Shown here: positions 15,089 through 24,088 of the stretch, piece by piece
Position numbering within the stretch: the first letter of the stretch is position 1
Layout of the letters: the number at the start of each line of letters is the position of its first letter
Assembly: GCF_015070855.1 (NCBI RefSeq)
Contig: NZ_JADDIX010000007.1
Coordinates: forward strand, 39,593 to 94,244
Reading direction: 5' to 3'
From: Pseudomonas lopnurensis
GTDB taxonomy: Bacteria > Pseudomonadota > Gammaproteobacteria > Pseudomonadales > Pseudomonadaceae
DNA: 54,652 bases
Translations under genes and position numbers: made by a program
The notes under the pieces: model-generated
What the model saw: only the letters and a program-made list of their open reading frames with translations
Told to the model about the DNA's origin: nothing
Databases searched by the model: none

Positions 15089-16723
15089 TTACTGGTTAAC
15101 TGCGTTCGCCTGGCTCTCGACCAGGTGGTTGCGGTAGCGCTCGCGCAGCACCTTCTTGTCGATCTTGCCGGTGGCGGTCAGCGGCACCGCGTCGAAGATC
15201 ACCGCATCGGGCATCCACCACTTGACGATGTTCGGCTCCAGGTGGGCGAGGATCTTCTCCACGCTGACCTCGGCATCGCCGTGCGGCTCGATCACCAGCA
15301 CCGGGCGCTCTTCCCATTTCGGATGGAACACACCGACCACCGCCGCCACTTTCACTCCCGGACAGGCGGCGGCGACGTTCTCGATGTCGATGGAGCTGAC
15401 CCACTCGCCGCCGGATTTGATCACGTCCTTGCTGCGGTCGGTGATGCGCATGAAACCGTCGGCATCCAGGGTGGCGATGTCGCCGGTGTCGAACCAGCCG
15501 TCCTCGTCCAGCGCACTGGCTTCGCTGCGGTAGTAGCGCTCGACCGTCCAGGGCCCGCGCACCTTGAGGCGGCCGGAACTCATGCCATCGCACGGCAGCT
15601 CGCGACCCTGCTCGTCGACCACCTTCAGCTCGATGCCGAATTGCAGGCGCCCCTGGCGCGTCCAGATGGTGTCGTTGGTGGCTTGCTGGCCGCGCTCGGC
15701 GAGCTTCGGCGTCGGCGTCGCCACCACGCCCAGCGGGCTGGTCTCGGTCATGCCCCAGAGCTGGCAGACCGCGACGCCGTATTGGGTCTGGAAGGTCTCG
15801 GCCATCGCGCGCGGCACGGCGGAACCGCCGATCACCAGCCGCTGCAGGGTGCCGGAATCCTCGCCACTGCGCTCCAGATGGGCGAGGTACAGGGTCCAGA
15901 TGGTCGGCACGCCGCCGGAAAGCGTCACGCCCTCGGTCTGGATGAGTTGCTGCAGGCTCGGCCCGTCCATCTTGTCGCACGGCAGGACGAACTTGCAGCC
16001 GTTGATCGCCGCGGCGAACGGCAGGCCCCAGGCGGTGCCGTGGTAGAGCGACGAGCACGGCATGATGCAGTCGAAGGCGGACAGCCCGAAGGCGCTGGAA
16101 AGCCCCGCCGCCATGGCGTGCAGCACCACCGAACGGTGGCTGTAGAGCACGCCTTTCGGATCGCCCGTGGTGCCGGAGGTATAACAGAGCACGGCGCCAG
16201 CGTTCTCGTCGAATTGCGGCCAGTCCAGCGGCTGCTCGGCGGCGATCAGGCCTTCATAGCCCTGCACGTCGGCGAGCGAGGAAGTCGGCTGAACGGCGAG
16301 TTCGATGAAATGACGGATATTGCCCAGCCGCGGCCGCAGCCTTGCGACGCAGTCGGCGAAGCTGCTGTCGAACAGCAGCACCTGGCTGCCGGCATGGTTG
16401 AGGGTGTAGACGATCTGCTCGTCGGACAGCCGCGGGTTGGCGGTGTGCAGCACGGCGCCGATGCCCGGTACGGCGAAGAACAGTTCGTAGTGGCGATGGG
16501 TATTCCAGGCCAGCGACGACACGCAGTCGCCGGGACCGATGCCGAGCTTTCGCAGCATCGAGGCGGCCTGCGCCGCGCGCGTGGCGAGGCCCGAATAGTC
16601 GTAGCGCCACATCGGCTCGTCGACGAGCCGCGAGACGATTTCGCGGTCGCCATGGGCGCGCACCGCATGTACGAGAATGCTGCTGATCAACAGGGGGGCA
16701 TTCTGCATCAGACCTGGTTGCAT
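15089..16723 (-). CDS. AlkK-like medium/long-chain fatty acyl-CoA ligase
   Basis: A 544-residue AMP-forming acyl-CoA synthetase. The phosphate-binding P-loop YTSGTTGDPKG lies near 185-195, adenine-binding LWGMTETSP is present, WFDTGDIATLD follows, and the C-terminal catalytic lysine motif is PLTATGKIDKK. Length and sequence character resemble AlkK (about 546 aa). It activates free carboxylic acids to CoA esters. The start at 16723 follows GAGGTAGGAA. The leader contains AAATAAAAACAAG (16738-16750), a good Hfq/Crc motif. It probably supplies the substrate for the racemase and dehydrogenase genes around it; the actual acid cannot be read from the sequence. Confidence 0.92.
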   Translation of the reverse strand: MQPGLMQNAPLLISSILVHAVRAHGDREIVSRLVDEPMWRYDYSGLATRAAQAASMLRKLGIGPGDCVSSLAWNTHRHYELFFAVPGIGAVLHTANPRLSDEQIVYTLNHAGSQVLLFDSSFADCVARLRPRLGNIRHFIELAVQPTSSLADVQGYEGLIAAEQPLDWPQFDENAGAVLCYTSGTTGDPKGVLYSHRSVVLHAMAAGLSSAFGLSAFDCIMPCSSLYHGTAWGLPFAAAINGCKFVLPCDKMDGPSLQQLIQTEGVTLSGGVPTIWTLYLAHLERSGEDSGTLQRLVIGGSAVPRAMAETFQTQYGVAVCQLWGMTETSPLGVVATPTPKLAERGQQATNDTIWTRQGRLQFGIELKVVDEQGRELPCDGMSSGRLKVRGPWTVERYYRSEASALDEDGWFDTGDIATLDADGFMRITDRSKDVIKSGGEWVSSIDIENVAAACPGVKVAAVVGVFHPKWEERPVLVIEPHGDAEVSVEKILAHLEPNIVKWWMPDAVIFDAVPLTATGKIDKKVLRERYRNHLVESQANAVNQ

Positions 16724-16915
16724 GTTTCCTACCTCGTCTTGTTTTTATTTTCGAAGCGCCGGTCGAGGAAACGCGTTCTACCGGCATCGTTTCACTGGTT
16801 ACGGTTGTCGCTCCCCTCGCTACGGCACGCATGCGGTGGGGTCAGTCCGGCTAATACGAGCCGGTTAAGCGTTTGTTGCCGTGAAATGTCGGCCTGTGTC
16901 GGGGCGATGCGGATG

Positions 16916-16951
16916 AACCGCCGATCGCCAGCAAGCTGGCTCCTGCAAAAG
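16916..16951. repeat. CGCCAGCAAGCTGGCTCCTG repeat
   Basis: Short REP-like palindromic element GATCGCCAGCAAGCTGGCTC in the gap between the acyl-CoA dehydrogenase and ligase genes. Related sequences occur at 43231, 52515 and 54540. Confidence 0.6.
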
Positions 16952-17005
16952 CGCCCTGTGCCATAGCCACCGAGTGGCTAAAAAGCTTTATCGGATCGGC
17001 ATCAG

Positions 17006-18145
17006 TCAGTGCGGCCCTCCGAGATTGCGCGCGATCACCAGGCGCTGGATGTCGCTGGTGCCTTCGTAGATCTGGCAGACCCGCACGTCGCGGTAGATGC
17101 GCTCCACCGGGAAATCGGCCAGATAACCATAGCCGCCGAGGGTCTGGATCGCCGCCGAGCAGACCTGCTCGGCCATCTCCGAAGCGAACAGCTTGGCCAT
17201 CGAGGCCTCCACCAGCGCCGGCCGGCCGGCTTCGCGCAGGGCGGCGGCGTGGTGCACCATCTGCCGCGCCACGGCGATCCGGGTCGCCATGTCGGCCAGG
17301 CGGAAGGCCACCGCCTGGTGCTCGATGATCGGCTTGCCGAAGGTTTCGCGTTCGTTGGCATAGTCGCGCGCCGCCTCGAACGCGGCACGGGCCATGCCGA
17401 CCGCCTGCGCGGCGATGCCGATGCGCCCGCCCTCGAGGTTGGCCAGGGCGATCCGGTAGCCCTCGCCCTCCTCGCCGAGGCGGTTGGCGAGCGGTACGCG
17501 CAGGCCTTCGAAGGCGATCTGGCAGGTATCGGAGGCATGCTGGCCGAGCTTGTCCTCGACCCGCACCACCTGGTAGCCGGGGCTGTCGGTGGGCACGATG
17601 AAGGCGCTGATGCCGCGCTTGCCGGCATCCGGATCGGTCACCGCGAAGACGATCACCGTGCCGGCGTGCTTGCCGGAGGTGATGAACTGCTTGGCACCGT
17701 CGAGGATGTAATGGTCGCCCTCGCGCCGGGCGCGGGTGCGCAGGCTGCTGGCATCCGAGCCGGCCTGCGGCTCGGTCAGGGCGAAGGCGCCGATCTGCTC
17801 GCCGCGCGCCAGCGGGGTGAGGAAGTCGCGCTTCTGCTGGTCGTTGCCGAAGCGCAGGATCGGCACGCAGCCCACCGAGTTGTGCACGCTCATGATGGTC
17901 GAGCAGGCGCCATCGCCCGCGGCGATCTCCTCCAGCGCCATGGCATAGGCCAGGTAGCCGGTGTCGCTGCCGCCCCACTGCTCCGGCACCAGCATGCCGA
18001 AGAAGCCGAGCGCGGCCATCTCGCCGATCGCCTCGGCCGGATAGCGGTGCTCGCGGTCCCACCGCTCGGCGAAGGGCTTGAGCCGCTCGCGGGCGAACTG
18101 CCGCGCCATCTCGGCGATCGCGCGTTGATCTTCATTGGGCAGCAT
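17006..18145 (-). CDS. Acyl-CoA dehydrogenase (branched-chain type)
   Basis: A 379-residue flavin acyl-CoA dehydrogenase. Motifs: [35 protein letters not shown], and catalytic Glu361 in [11 protein letters not shown]. The start at 18145 is preceded by GAGGAGG; the longer frame is not family-like. It is the third gene of a tight operon after the SDR and thiolase genes (10-nt gap). The set resembles PAO1 PA2552-PA2554 from memory. A likely substrate is 2-methylbutyryl-CoA or a longer 2-methyl-branched acyl-CoA, inferred from the HSD10-like partner and the nearby racemase. Confidence 0.92.
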   Translation of the reverse strand: MLPNEDQRAIAEMARQFARERLKPFAERWDREHRYPAEAIGEMAALGFFGMLVPEQWGGSDTGYLAYAMALEEIAAGDGACSTIMSVHNSVGCVPILRFGNDQQKRDFLTPLARGEQIGAFALTEPQAGSDASSLRTRARREGDHYILDGAKQFITSGKHAGTVIVFAVTDPDAGKRGISAFIVPTDSPGYQVVRVEDKLGQHASDTCQIAFEGLRVPLANRLGEEGEGYRIALANLEGGRIGIAAQAVGMARAAFEAARDYANERETFGKPIIEHQAVAFRLADMATRIAVARQMVHHAAALREAGRPALVEASMAKLFASEMAEQVCSAAIQTLGGYGYLADFPVERIYRDVRVCQIYEGTSDIQRLVIARNLGGPH

Positions 18146-18155
18146 GGGCGCCTCC

Positions 18156-19340
18156 TCAGAGCAGTTCGACGGCCATGGCGGTGGCTTCCCCGCCGCCGAT
18201 GCAGATGGCCGCCACCCCGCGTCGCAGCCCGCGGGCACGCAACGCCGAGAGCAGGGTCACCAGGATGCGCGCACCGGAAGCGCCGATCGGATGGCCCAGC
18301 GCACAGGCGCCGCCGTTGACGTTGACCCTGGCATGGTCCAGCCCGAGCTCACGCATGCTGGCCATGGCGACCACGGCGAAAGCCTCGTTGATCTCGAACA
18401 GGTCGACCTCGCCGATGCCCCAGCCGGTGCGCTCCAGCAGTTTGCGGATCGCGCCGATGGGGGCGGTCGGGAACAGGTTCGGCGCGTCGGCGAAGGCCGC
18501 ATGGCCACGGATCAGCGCCTGCGGCTGCAGGCCCCAGCGCTCGGCTTCGGAGCGGCGCATCAGCAGCAGCGCCGCGGCGCCATCGGAAATCGAGCTGGAG
18601 TTGGCGGCGGTGACGCTGCCGCCCTCGCGGAACGCCGGCTTGAGGCTGGGGATTTTCTCCGGCAGCGCCTTGGGCGGCTGTTCATCGTCACGGATCAGAC
18701 GCTGCTGTTTGCCCTGGGGGGTTTGCAGCACGACGATTTCCTCGGCGAAGGCACCGCTGGCGATGGCCGATCGGGCACGATGCAGGGATTCCAGCGCGTA
18801 GGCGTCCTGCTCTTCGCGGCTGAAACCGTGGCTCTGGGCGCAATCCTCGGCGAAGGTGCCCATCAGCCGACCCTTGTCGAAGGCATCCTCGAGGCCGTCG
18901 AGGAACATGTGATCCAGCACGCGGCCATGGCCCATGCGGTAACCGGCCCGCGCCCTGTCCAGCAGATAGGGTGCATTGGACATGCTTTCCATGCCGCCGG
19001 CGACGACGATGTCGGCGCTGCCGGCGCGCAGCAGGTCGTGGGCGAGGATCGCCGCCTGCATGCCGGAGCCGCACATCTTGTTCAGCGTGGTGCAGGTGGT
19101 GGCCCGGGTCAGCCCCGCGCCCAGCGCCGCCTGGCGTGCAGGCGCCTGGCCGAGGCCGGCGGGCAGCACGCAGCCCATCAGCACCTCCTGGACGTTTTCC
19201 GGCGGCAAACCACTGCGCTCGACCGCTGCGCGGATCGCGGCGGCGCCCAGTTCGGGCGCGCTCAGGCCTTTGAGATCGCCCTGGAATCCGCCCATGGGCG
19301 TGCGGGCGCTGCTGACGATTACGATGGGATCATCTTTCAT
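18156..19340 (-). CDS. Acetyl-CoA C-acyltransferase (thiolase)
   Basis: A 394-residue thiolase. The nucleophilic Cys90 is in [10 protein letters not shown], the catalytic His is in [17 protein letters not shown], and the second Cys is in [13 protein letters not shown]. It cleaves 3-ketoacyl-CoA, probably (2-methyl)acetoacetyl-CoA to acetyl- and propionyl-CoA in this context. I choose the ATG at 19340 with AAGGA upstream; the codon at 19355 is GTG and overlaps the previous stop. The gaps to the SDR gene (11 nt) and the dehydrogenase gene (10 nt) support one transcript. Confidence 0.93.
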   Translation of the reverse strand: MKDDPIVIVSSARTPMGGFQGDLKGLSAPELGAAAIRAAVERSGLPPENVQEVLMGCVLPAGLGQAPARQAALGAGLTRATTCTTLNKMCGSGMQAAILAHDLLRAGSADIVVAGGMESMSNAPYLLDRARAGYRMGHGRVLDHMFLDGLEDAFDKGRLMGTFAEDCAQSHGFSREEQDAYALESLHRARSAIASGAFAEEIVVLQTPQGKQQRLIRDDEQPPKALPEKIPSLKPAFREGGSVTAANSSSISDGAAALLLMRRSEAERWGLQPQALIRGHAAFADAPNLFPTAPIGAIRKLLERTGWGIGEVDLFEINEAFAVVAMASMRELGLDHARVNVNGGACALGHPIGASGARILVTLLSALRARGLRRGVAAICIGGGEATAMAVELL

Positions 19341-19351
19341 CTTCGCTTCCT

Positions 19352-20119
19352 TCACTTGGCGGCCATGCGCAAGGCGCCGTCGAGGCGGATCACCTCGCCG
19401 TTGAGCATGCCGTTCTCGAAAATGTGGCGGACCATCGCGGCATATTCGGCCGGGTGCCCCAGGCGTGGCGGGAACGGCACGTCGGCGGCGAGCGAAGCGC
19501 GGATCTCCTCGGTCATGCCGGCCATCATCGGGGTCTCGAACACGCCGGGCGCGATGGTCATCACCCGAATGCCGAAGCGCGCCAGTTCGCGCGCGGCGGG
19601 CAGCGTCATGCTGACCACGCCGCCCTTGGAGGCGGCATAGGCGGCCTGGCCGATCTGCCCGTCGAAAGCGGCGATCGAAGCGGTATTGACGATCACGCCA
19701 CGTTCGCCGTTCTCGCCCGGGGTGTTCTCGGCCATGGCCTCGGCGGCCAGGCGCAGCATGTTGAAGCTGCCGATCAGGTTGATGCCGACGATGCGGCTGA
19801 AGCTGTCCAGCCCGTGCGGCCCGTGGCGACCGAGAATCTTCTCGCCACCGGCGACGCCGGCGCAGTTGACCAGCCCGTGCAGGGCGCCGAAGCGCTCGCG
19901 GGCCACCGTCACGGCACGGCGCGCAGCTTCTTCATCGCGGATATCGGCCTGCACGCCGAAGGCATTGGCGCCGAGCGCTTCGGCCCGGGCGATGGCGGCG
20001 GCTTCGTCGAGATCGACGAGCAACACCTTGCCACCCGCCTCCACCAGCGCTTCGGCGGCCGCGGCTCCAAGCCCGGAGGCGCCGCCGGTGATGAGGAACA
20101 CGTTGTCGCGAATCTGCAT
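19352..20119 (-). CDS. 3-hydroxyacyl-CoA dehydrogenase type 2, HSD10-like SDR
   Basis: A 255-residue short-chain dehydrogenase. Cofactor motif TGGASGLG at residues 11-18, acidic D36 after the second strand (NAD preference), NCAGVAGG, active-site Ser in [10 protein letters not shown], and YAASKGG with Tyr and Lys. The insert motif [21 protein letters not shown] and the C-terminal [15 protein letters not shown] are typical of HSD17B10/2-methyl-3-hydroxybutyryl-CoA dehydrogenases. It is the first gene of the operon. Its leader reads AATAACAACAAG on the minus strand (20134-20145), an Hfq/Crc target 15 nt before the ATG. Confidence 0.92.
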   Translation of the reverse strand: MQIRDNVFLITGGASGLGAAAAEALVEAGGKVLLVDLDEAAAIARAEALGANAFGVQADIRDEEAARRAVTVARERFGALHGLVNCAGVAGGEKILGRHGPHGLDSFSRIVGINLIGSFNMLRLAAEAMAENTPGENGERGVIVNTASIAAFDGQIGQAAYAASKGGVVSMTLPAARELARFGIRVMTIAPGVFETPMMAGMTEEIRASLAADVPFPPRLGHPAEYAAMVRHIFENGMLNGEVIRLDGALRMAAK

Positions 20120-20280
20120 GGCTCTCTCCCGTGCTTGTTGTTATTCGGTGCGAAGCCGGGACCATCTTTAGACAGCGACACGGGTGCGGCAATGGTCGAT
20201 CTATTCAACCTGCCTGACCGTTTTGGCCAATGGCAAAAGGCAATTACATCGATGTGGAGACGTACGCGCGGCCCCATGCC

Positions 20281-20346
20281 GGTGGGCTGAAGCCCACCCT
20301 ACGAGTGTTCGGCGAAAGAACGCGTAGGGTGGGCTTCAGCCCACCA
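20281..20346. repeat. Paired GTGGGCTGAAGCCCAC palindromes
   Basis: Two copies, one reading GGTGGGCTGAAGCCCACC then CTACG (20281-20302) and the other its inverse, CGTAGGGTGGGCTTCAGCCC followed by ACC (20323-20345). Together they form a larger inverted repeat that could act as a terminator for the AraC gene, which ends just beyond it at 20363. The rest of the 20120-20362 gap is the SDR operon promoter region. Confidence 0.8.
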
Positions 20347-20362
20347 ATGTGCTGTCGAGAAA

Positions 20363-21439
20363 TCAGCCGCGCGCCGGCGCGAGAATCAGGTTGCGGTAGT
20401 GGCCCGGGTTGATCCCGGTCCACTTGCGGAATGCCTTGTAGAACGAGCTGACATCGGCGAAGCCCAGTCGCTCGGCGATCTCGCCGTAGCTGACCGAGGC
20501 ATCGGCCAGCCATTCGGTGGCCATTTCCTGGCGCAACGCATCCTTGATGGTCTGGTACGGCTGCGCCGCCTCCGCCAGCCGACGGCGCAGGGTCGAGGCG
20601 GACATGCAGAGTTCCTGCGCCAGCGTCTCGCTGTCCGGCCAGCGCTCGGCCGGCAGGCTGCGCAGGTGCTGCTTGATGCGGCTGGCCAGGCTGCTGGTAT
20701 CGCGATAGCGCACCAGGATGTTGGCCGGCGCCTCGGCGAGAAAGCTGCGCAGCTCGCTCTCGCTGCGGCGGATCGGCAGGTCGAGCACCTCGGCGGCGAA
20801 GATGATCCGTGTCGAGGGCCGGGCGAAGCGCAGGTTGTCGGAGAACATCACGCGGTAGTCGTCGGTGTACGCCGGTTCGGCGCAGCGCAGCTCGACGGCG
20901 AGCAGCGGAATGCGCCGCCCGACCAGCCAGCAGGCCAGGCCGTGCAGCAGCATCCAGAAGGTGAAGTAGCAGAAGGCGCGGCCGGGTTCGGCGGTACGCT
21001 CGCGCAGCACCACCTCGGCCAGGCTCTGGCTGCGGATCAGCTTGCCGCGAAAATTCTCCAGCGCCAGGCCGAGGAAGCTCAGCGCCTGCACCAGCGCCTT
21101 TTCCAGCGTCGGCTGCTGGATGCAGCTGCGGCTGAGGAAGACGAAGCTGCCCGAGCGCAGGCGGTGCGGGTCCATGCCGAAGAATTCGTCGTCGAAGCGC
21201 CGGGCCAGGCGCAGCCAGAGCCGGGTGTAGTCGCCGACATCCATGCGGCCGTCCGGATCCTGCAGGCAGGTGGCGTCGAGGCCGATTTCGTCCAGCAACT
21301 GCGCGGCCGACAGATCGGGCCGGACGAAGCCCAGCAGCGCCTCTTCCACCAGTCGCACGGAGATGCTGTCCTTGGCGGTGCTGGCGGCCGTAGCGGTAGT
21401 TTCATGCCTGCCCGGCGGGGATGAAGATTCGATATCCAT
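20363..21439 (-). CDS. AraC-family transcriptional regulator
   Basis: A 358-residue regulator with an N-terminal arabinose-binding-type domain (PF12625-like, residues ~30-240) and a C-terminal double HTH of the AraC family: CMSASTLRRRLAEAAQPYQ and SYGEIAERLGFADVSSFYKAFRKWTGINPGHYR. Regulators of this subgroup often respond to fatty acids or their CoA esters. It is encoded directly upstream of the SDR-thiolase-dehydrogenase operon on the same strand, separated by a repeat, and probably activates that operon. The position resembles PAO1 PA2556. Confidence 0.9.
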   Translation of the reverse strand: MDIESSSPPGRHETTATAASTAKDSISVRLVEEALLGFVRPDLSAAQLLDEIGLDATCLQDPDGRMDVGDYTRLWLRLARRFDDEFFGMDPHRLRSGSFVFLSRSCIQQPTLEKALVQALSFLGLALENFRGKLIRSQSLAEVVLRERTAEPGRAFCYFTFWMLLHGLACWLVGRRIPLLAVELRCAEPAYTDDYRVMFSDNLRFARPSTRIIFAAEVLDLPIRRSESELRSFLAEAPANILVRYRDTSSLASRIKQHLRSLPAERWPDSETLAQELCMSASTLRRRLAEAAQPYQTIKDALRQEMATEWLADASVSYGEIAERLGFADVSSFYKAFRKWTGINPGHYRNLILAPARG

Positions 21440-21455
21440 GCGGCAGACTCTCGCC

Positions 21456-21893
21456 TCACATCCAGCCGAGGGTCAAGCCCATCACCAGCAGGTAGCGCGC
21501 CGTCTTGGCCAACGCAACGATGAGCACGAAACTCCACAGCGGCTCGCGCATGACGCCGGCGACCAGCGTCAGCGGATCGCCGATGATCGGCACCCAACTG
21601 AGCAGCAGCGTCCAGCGCCCGTAGCGGTGATAGCGCTGTTGCGCCTTCGCCAGTTGCCGCTCGTTGACCGGAAACCAGCGCTTGTGGCGAAAATGCTCGA
21701 CGTAGCGGCCGAGCAGCCAGTTCGCCAGCGACCCCAGCACATTGCCCGCGCTGGCCACCGCGACCAGCGCCCATACCACGTAGCGCTCGGACAGCAGCAG
21801 GCCGGCCAGCACCGCCTCGGACTGCATGGGTAACAACGTGGCAGCACCGAAGGCTGCCAGGAAAAGGCCGAGATAACCGGAAAGCTCGAACAT
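21456..21893 (-). CDS. YqaA/DedA-like (SNARE-associated/VTT) membrane protein
   Basis: A 145-residue membrane protein of YqaA size (142 aa in E. coli). Hydrophobic segments occur near residues 5-30, 35-58 and 95-140. The VTT/DedA signature glycines appear in ASAGNVLGSLANWLLGR and the re-entrant motif in SWVPIIGDPLTLVAGVM. An upstream ATG at 21914 would add 7 residues (MAIKRRW); the chosen one has AGAGG nearby. Members are thought to act in membrane lipid transport or homeostasis. Leftward, 16 nt upstream of the AraC gene. Confidence 0.88.
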   Translation of the reverse strand: MFELSGYLGLFLAAFGAATLLPMQSEAVLAGLLLSERYVVWALVAVASAGNVLGSLANWLLGRYVEHFRHKRWFPVNERQLAKAQQRYHRYGRWTLLLSWVPIIGDPLTLVAGVMREPLWSFVLIVALAKTARYLLVMGLTLGWM

Positions 21894-21990
21894 CCACCGC
21901 CTCTTGATCGCCATCCGGCTTTGGCGAGGCAGTATGCTCGAAACGATCGCTGTGCGCCCGCACTCCCCAACGCTACGGGCGCTTGCGCCG

Positions 21991-22446
21991 CTACATCTCG
22001 TGTATGCGATTGACCTGCTGGGCCAGGCGCATGGTCTCGTGCTCTTCCAGATGCAGCAGGTCCTCGGCCAGGTCACGGGCGCCATCGATTTCGGCGCGAC
22101 GCGCCAGGGAGCGATAGAGATCGATGACCTGGTTGTGGATGGTGAAGATATCCAGCGAGATCTCCTCGACGCTCATGGTGTCGTACGCCTTGCAGGCCTG
22201 GCCGCGCAGTACGGGGTTGCGCACCAGATAGTCGTAGATCCAGGTGTGCAGCGCCTTGGGGTCGGCATGCTTCTCGACCTTGTCGATGGTTTCGGCCAAC
22301 GCGCGCTCGTGATCGGCGAGGTACACCAGCAGCCATTTGGCGCGTGTTTCCTCATGCTTGTCGGAACAGCGGGCCATGCACCTGGCAAGCAGGTTGTGGG
22401 TATCGCGCGTCCAGTCGACCAGGTCTTCGAATCGCTCGATCTTCAT
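21991..22446 (-). CDS. Conserved hypothetical helical protein (151 aa)
   Basis: Soluble, highly helical, rich in His, Glu and Arg, without signal peptide. Spaced His and Glu residues, for example H19, CSDKHEE around 29-35, ADHER near 45 and LEEHETMRLAQ near the end, are reminiscent of a four-helix ferritin/rubrerythrin-like or hemerythrin-like bundle. I cannot confirm metal ligands and do not recognise the family. The ATG at 22446 has GGAG 8 nt upstream; a TTG two codons earlier is less likely. Confidence 0.75.
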   Translation of the reverse strand: MKIERFEDLVDWTRDTHNLLARCMARCSDKHEETRAKWLLVYLADHERALAETIDKVEKHADPKALHTWIYDYLVRNPVLRGQACKAYDTMSVEEISLDIFTIHNQVIDLYRSLARRAEIDGARDLAEDLLHLEEHETMRLAQQVNRIHEM

Positions 22447-22580
22447 CGCCAAGTCTCCCTCATGTCACAGTGAAAAGGCAGCGCGTTGCCTGCCGCCGGC
22501 GACCCGAGCCTGAATGCTCGTTACACGATTTTCCATGACCGTGGTCAGGAAAGACTAGCTCAGCGAATCACCCTGCAAGT

Positions 22581-22665
22581 CATTACCGACGGCAACCTTG
22601 CTACAGATCATTACCGATGATGACCGAACAGGGTTTCGGCTTGGAAACATACCCCTACCGGTATA
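22581..22665 (+). promoter_or_regulatory. Candidate operator region of the rhodanese gene
   Basis: The 9-mer CATTACCGA is repeated at 22581 and 22609. At 22649-22665 is ATACCCCTACCGGTATA, an imperfect palindrome with a C-rich core flanked by AT, similar to CsoR/CstR/RcnR-type operators. It ends 57 nt before the rhodanese start codon. The match is by eye. Confidence 0.4.
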
Positions 22666-22722
22666 CGATCAGCGCTCGAGACTGCCGACCAGCCAACCGA
22701 TGCCAACCCCTGGAGTACCTCG

Positions 22723-23271
22723 ATGAAGCCTTTACTGATCATTGCCTCGCTCAGCCTGCTGGCGTTCGCCGCCCAGGCGGTCGAGCTCGAGATTTCCCCA
22801 CAGGACGCCTACACCCGAGCCCAGCAGGAAGATGCGCCGGTGCTCTTCGTCGACGTACGCGACCCGGTGGAAATCATGTTCGTCGGCTTCACCGACGTGG
22901 TGGACGTCAACGTCCCCTACTTGCTGGTCGACCGCAACACCTGGAACGAGGAACGCGGAGCTTTCCAGACCAGCCGCAATCCGGATTTCATCGCGCAGAT
23001 CCAGGCCGAACTGGACAAGCGCGGGCTGGGCCCCGACACCGAGATCATCACCCTGTGCCGCTCGGGCAGCGAACGCGGCAAACCGAGCGCGGACTTCCTG
23101 CGCGAGAACGGCTTCCCCAACGCCCGCTACGTGGTCCATGGCTTCCAGGGCTCGGCCATCGGCGAAGGGCCGCAGGCCGGTTTCCGCCTGCACAACGGTT
23201 GGCAGAACTCCGGCCTGCCGTGGAGCCCGAAAATGAATCCGGAAAAGATCTACCGCACCGATCGCCGGTGA
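22723..23271 (+). CDS. Periplasmic rhodanese-like protein
   Basis: A 182-residue protein with a signal peptide (MKPLLIIASLSLLAFAAQA, cleavage about residue 19) and one rhodanese domain. The active-site loop is TLCRSGSERGKPSADFL with Cys near residue 110, and the CH2A motif VLFVDVRDPVEIMFVG is near 41-56. An insert FQTSRNPDFIAQIQAEL separates the halves. It probably handles sulfane sulfur in the periplasm. GGAG lies upstream of the ATG. It is followed 63 nt later by a DUF2141 gene, also secreted, so the two may be co-expressed. Confidence 0.88.
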   Translation: MKPLLIIASLSLLAFAAQAVELEISPQDAYTRAQQEDAPVLFVDVRDPVEIMFVGFTDVVDVNVPYLLVDRNTWNEERGAFQTSRNPDFIAQIQAELDKRGLGPDTEIITLCRSGSERGKPSADFLRENGFPNARYVVHGFQGSAIGEGPQAGFRLHNGWQNSGLPWSPKMNPEKIYRTDRR

Positions 23272-23334
23272 AACCGTATGCTGCGCCTGGTGCGATCGGC
23301 GCACCGCAACGGTCGATGAAGTACGGAGGATCGA

Positions 23335-23760
23335 ATGACACGATATTTTCTGGTTCTACTGCTCGGGCTCGCCACCGCGGGCAGCAGCCTGGCGGACACG
23401 CAGAGCCTGAAGATCGCCCTGGTCGGCATCCAGCATGAGCGCGGAACGGTGCGGGTCGGCCTCTACCGGCAACCGGACACCTTCCGCAAGGAAGCCAAGG
23501 CCCTTGCGGTGCAGCAGGCGGCGGCTACAGTCGGTACGGTCGAGGTGGCGTTCAGCGGGCTGGAGCCGGGCGAATACGCCGTCATGGCCTATCACGACGA
23601 GAACGCCAACGGTCAGTTGGACCGGCGCTTCGGCATGTTCCCCATCGAAGGCTACGGCCTGTCGAACAATCCCGAAGTGATGGGCCCGCCGGCATTCAAG
23701 GACAGCGCATTCAACGTGGGCGGCGGTACCACCGCGATCAGCATCGACGTTCGCTACTGA
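23335..23760 (+). CDS. Secreted DUF2141 protein
   Basis: A 141-residue protein with a signal peptide ending around SSLADT (residue 20). The domain has the DUF2141 pattern: GTVRVGLYRQPDTFRK, then VEVAFSGLEPGEYAVMAYHDENANGQLDRRFGMFP and a final FKDSAFNVGGGTTAISIDVRY. The D/N-rich AYHDENANGQLD loop is typical and may bind calcium. The ribosome binding site is GGAGGA. No biochemical role is established for the family. Confidence 0.85.
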   Translation: MTRYFLVLLLGLATAGSSLADTQSLKIALVGIQHERGTVRVGLYRQPDTFRKEAKALAVQQAAATVGTVEVAFSGLEPGEYAVMAYHDENANGQLDRRFGMFPIEGYGLSNNPEVMGPPAFKDSAFNVGGGTTAISIDVRY

Positions 23761-24088
23761 AGGCGGTTGCGCAGCACGCCGCCGCCATTTCCGGGCGGAC
23801 CTGCTGCGCCGGCCAAGCCCGTCGGTACGTCCTCGCCCCCGGTCATGGCGCTCGCCAGCGGCTTCTGCGATAGTTGCCCGAACCCGCCGTTCGCCCACAA
23901 GGCGTGCGGCTACCGTGACGCCTTGCGAGTCTCGCTGCATTTACCCTTCCGCAGCCAGCCGCGTCCTTCGCGCCATCCGCGCGTCCCCGGTGGCCTCATC
24001 CCGCCATCGCTGTTGCCGGTCGCTGTCCCGCAGTGCCCGGCGTTCGCCGACGCAAATCAAAAAAGACCGATCCGAACAAGGACGCCCC
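23761..24088. other. Intergenic region upstream of the TRAP operon
   Basis: About 330 bases with no recognisable gene or repeat. It must carry the TRAP operon promoter. I searched for a GG-N10-GC sigma-54 element, which is common for dicarboxylate TRAP systems, and found none that was convincing. Confidence 0.4.

Noticed and set aside
15041..16966. Open frame of 641 codons on the plus strand
   Set aside because: It is the antiparallel shadow of the AlkK-like ligase gene, which has clear motifs and a ribosome binding site; the plus-strand product is His/Gln/Arg/Ala-rich and featureless, as expected from high-GC third positions.
23761..24088. Sigma-54 promoter for the TRAP operon
   Set aside because: No GG-N10-GC element with acceptable flanks was found by eye.
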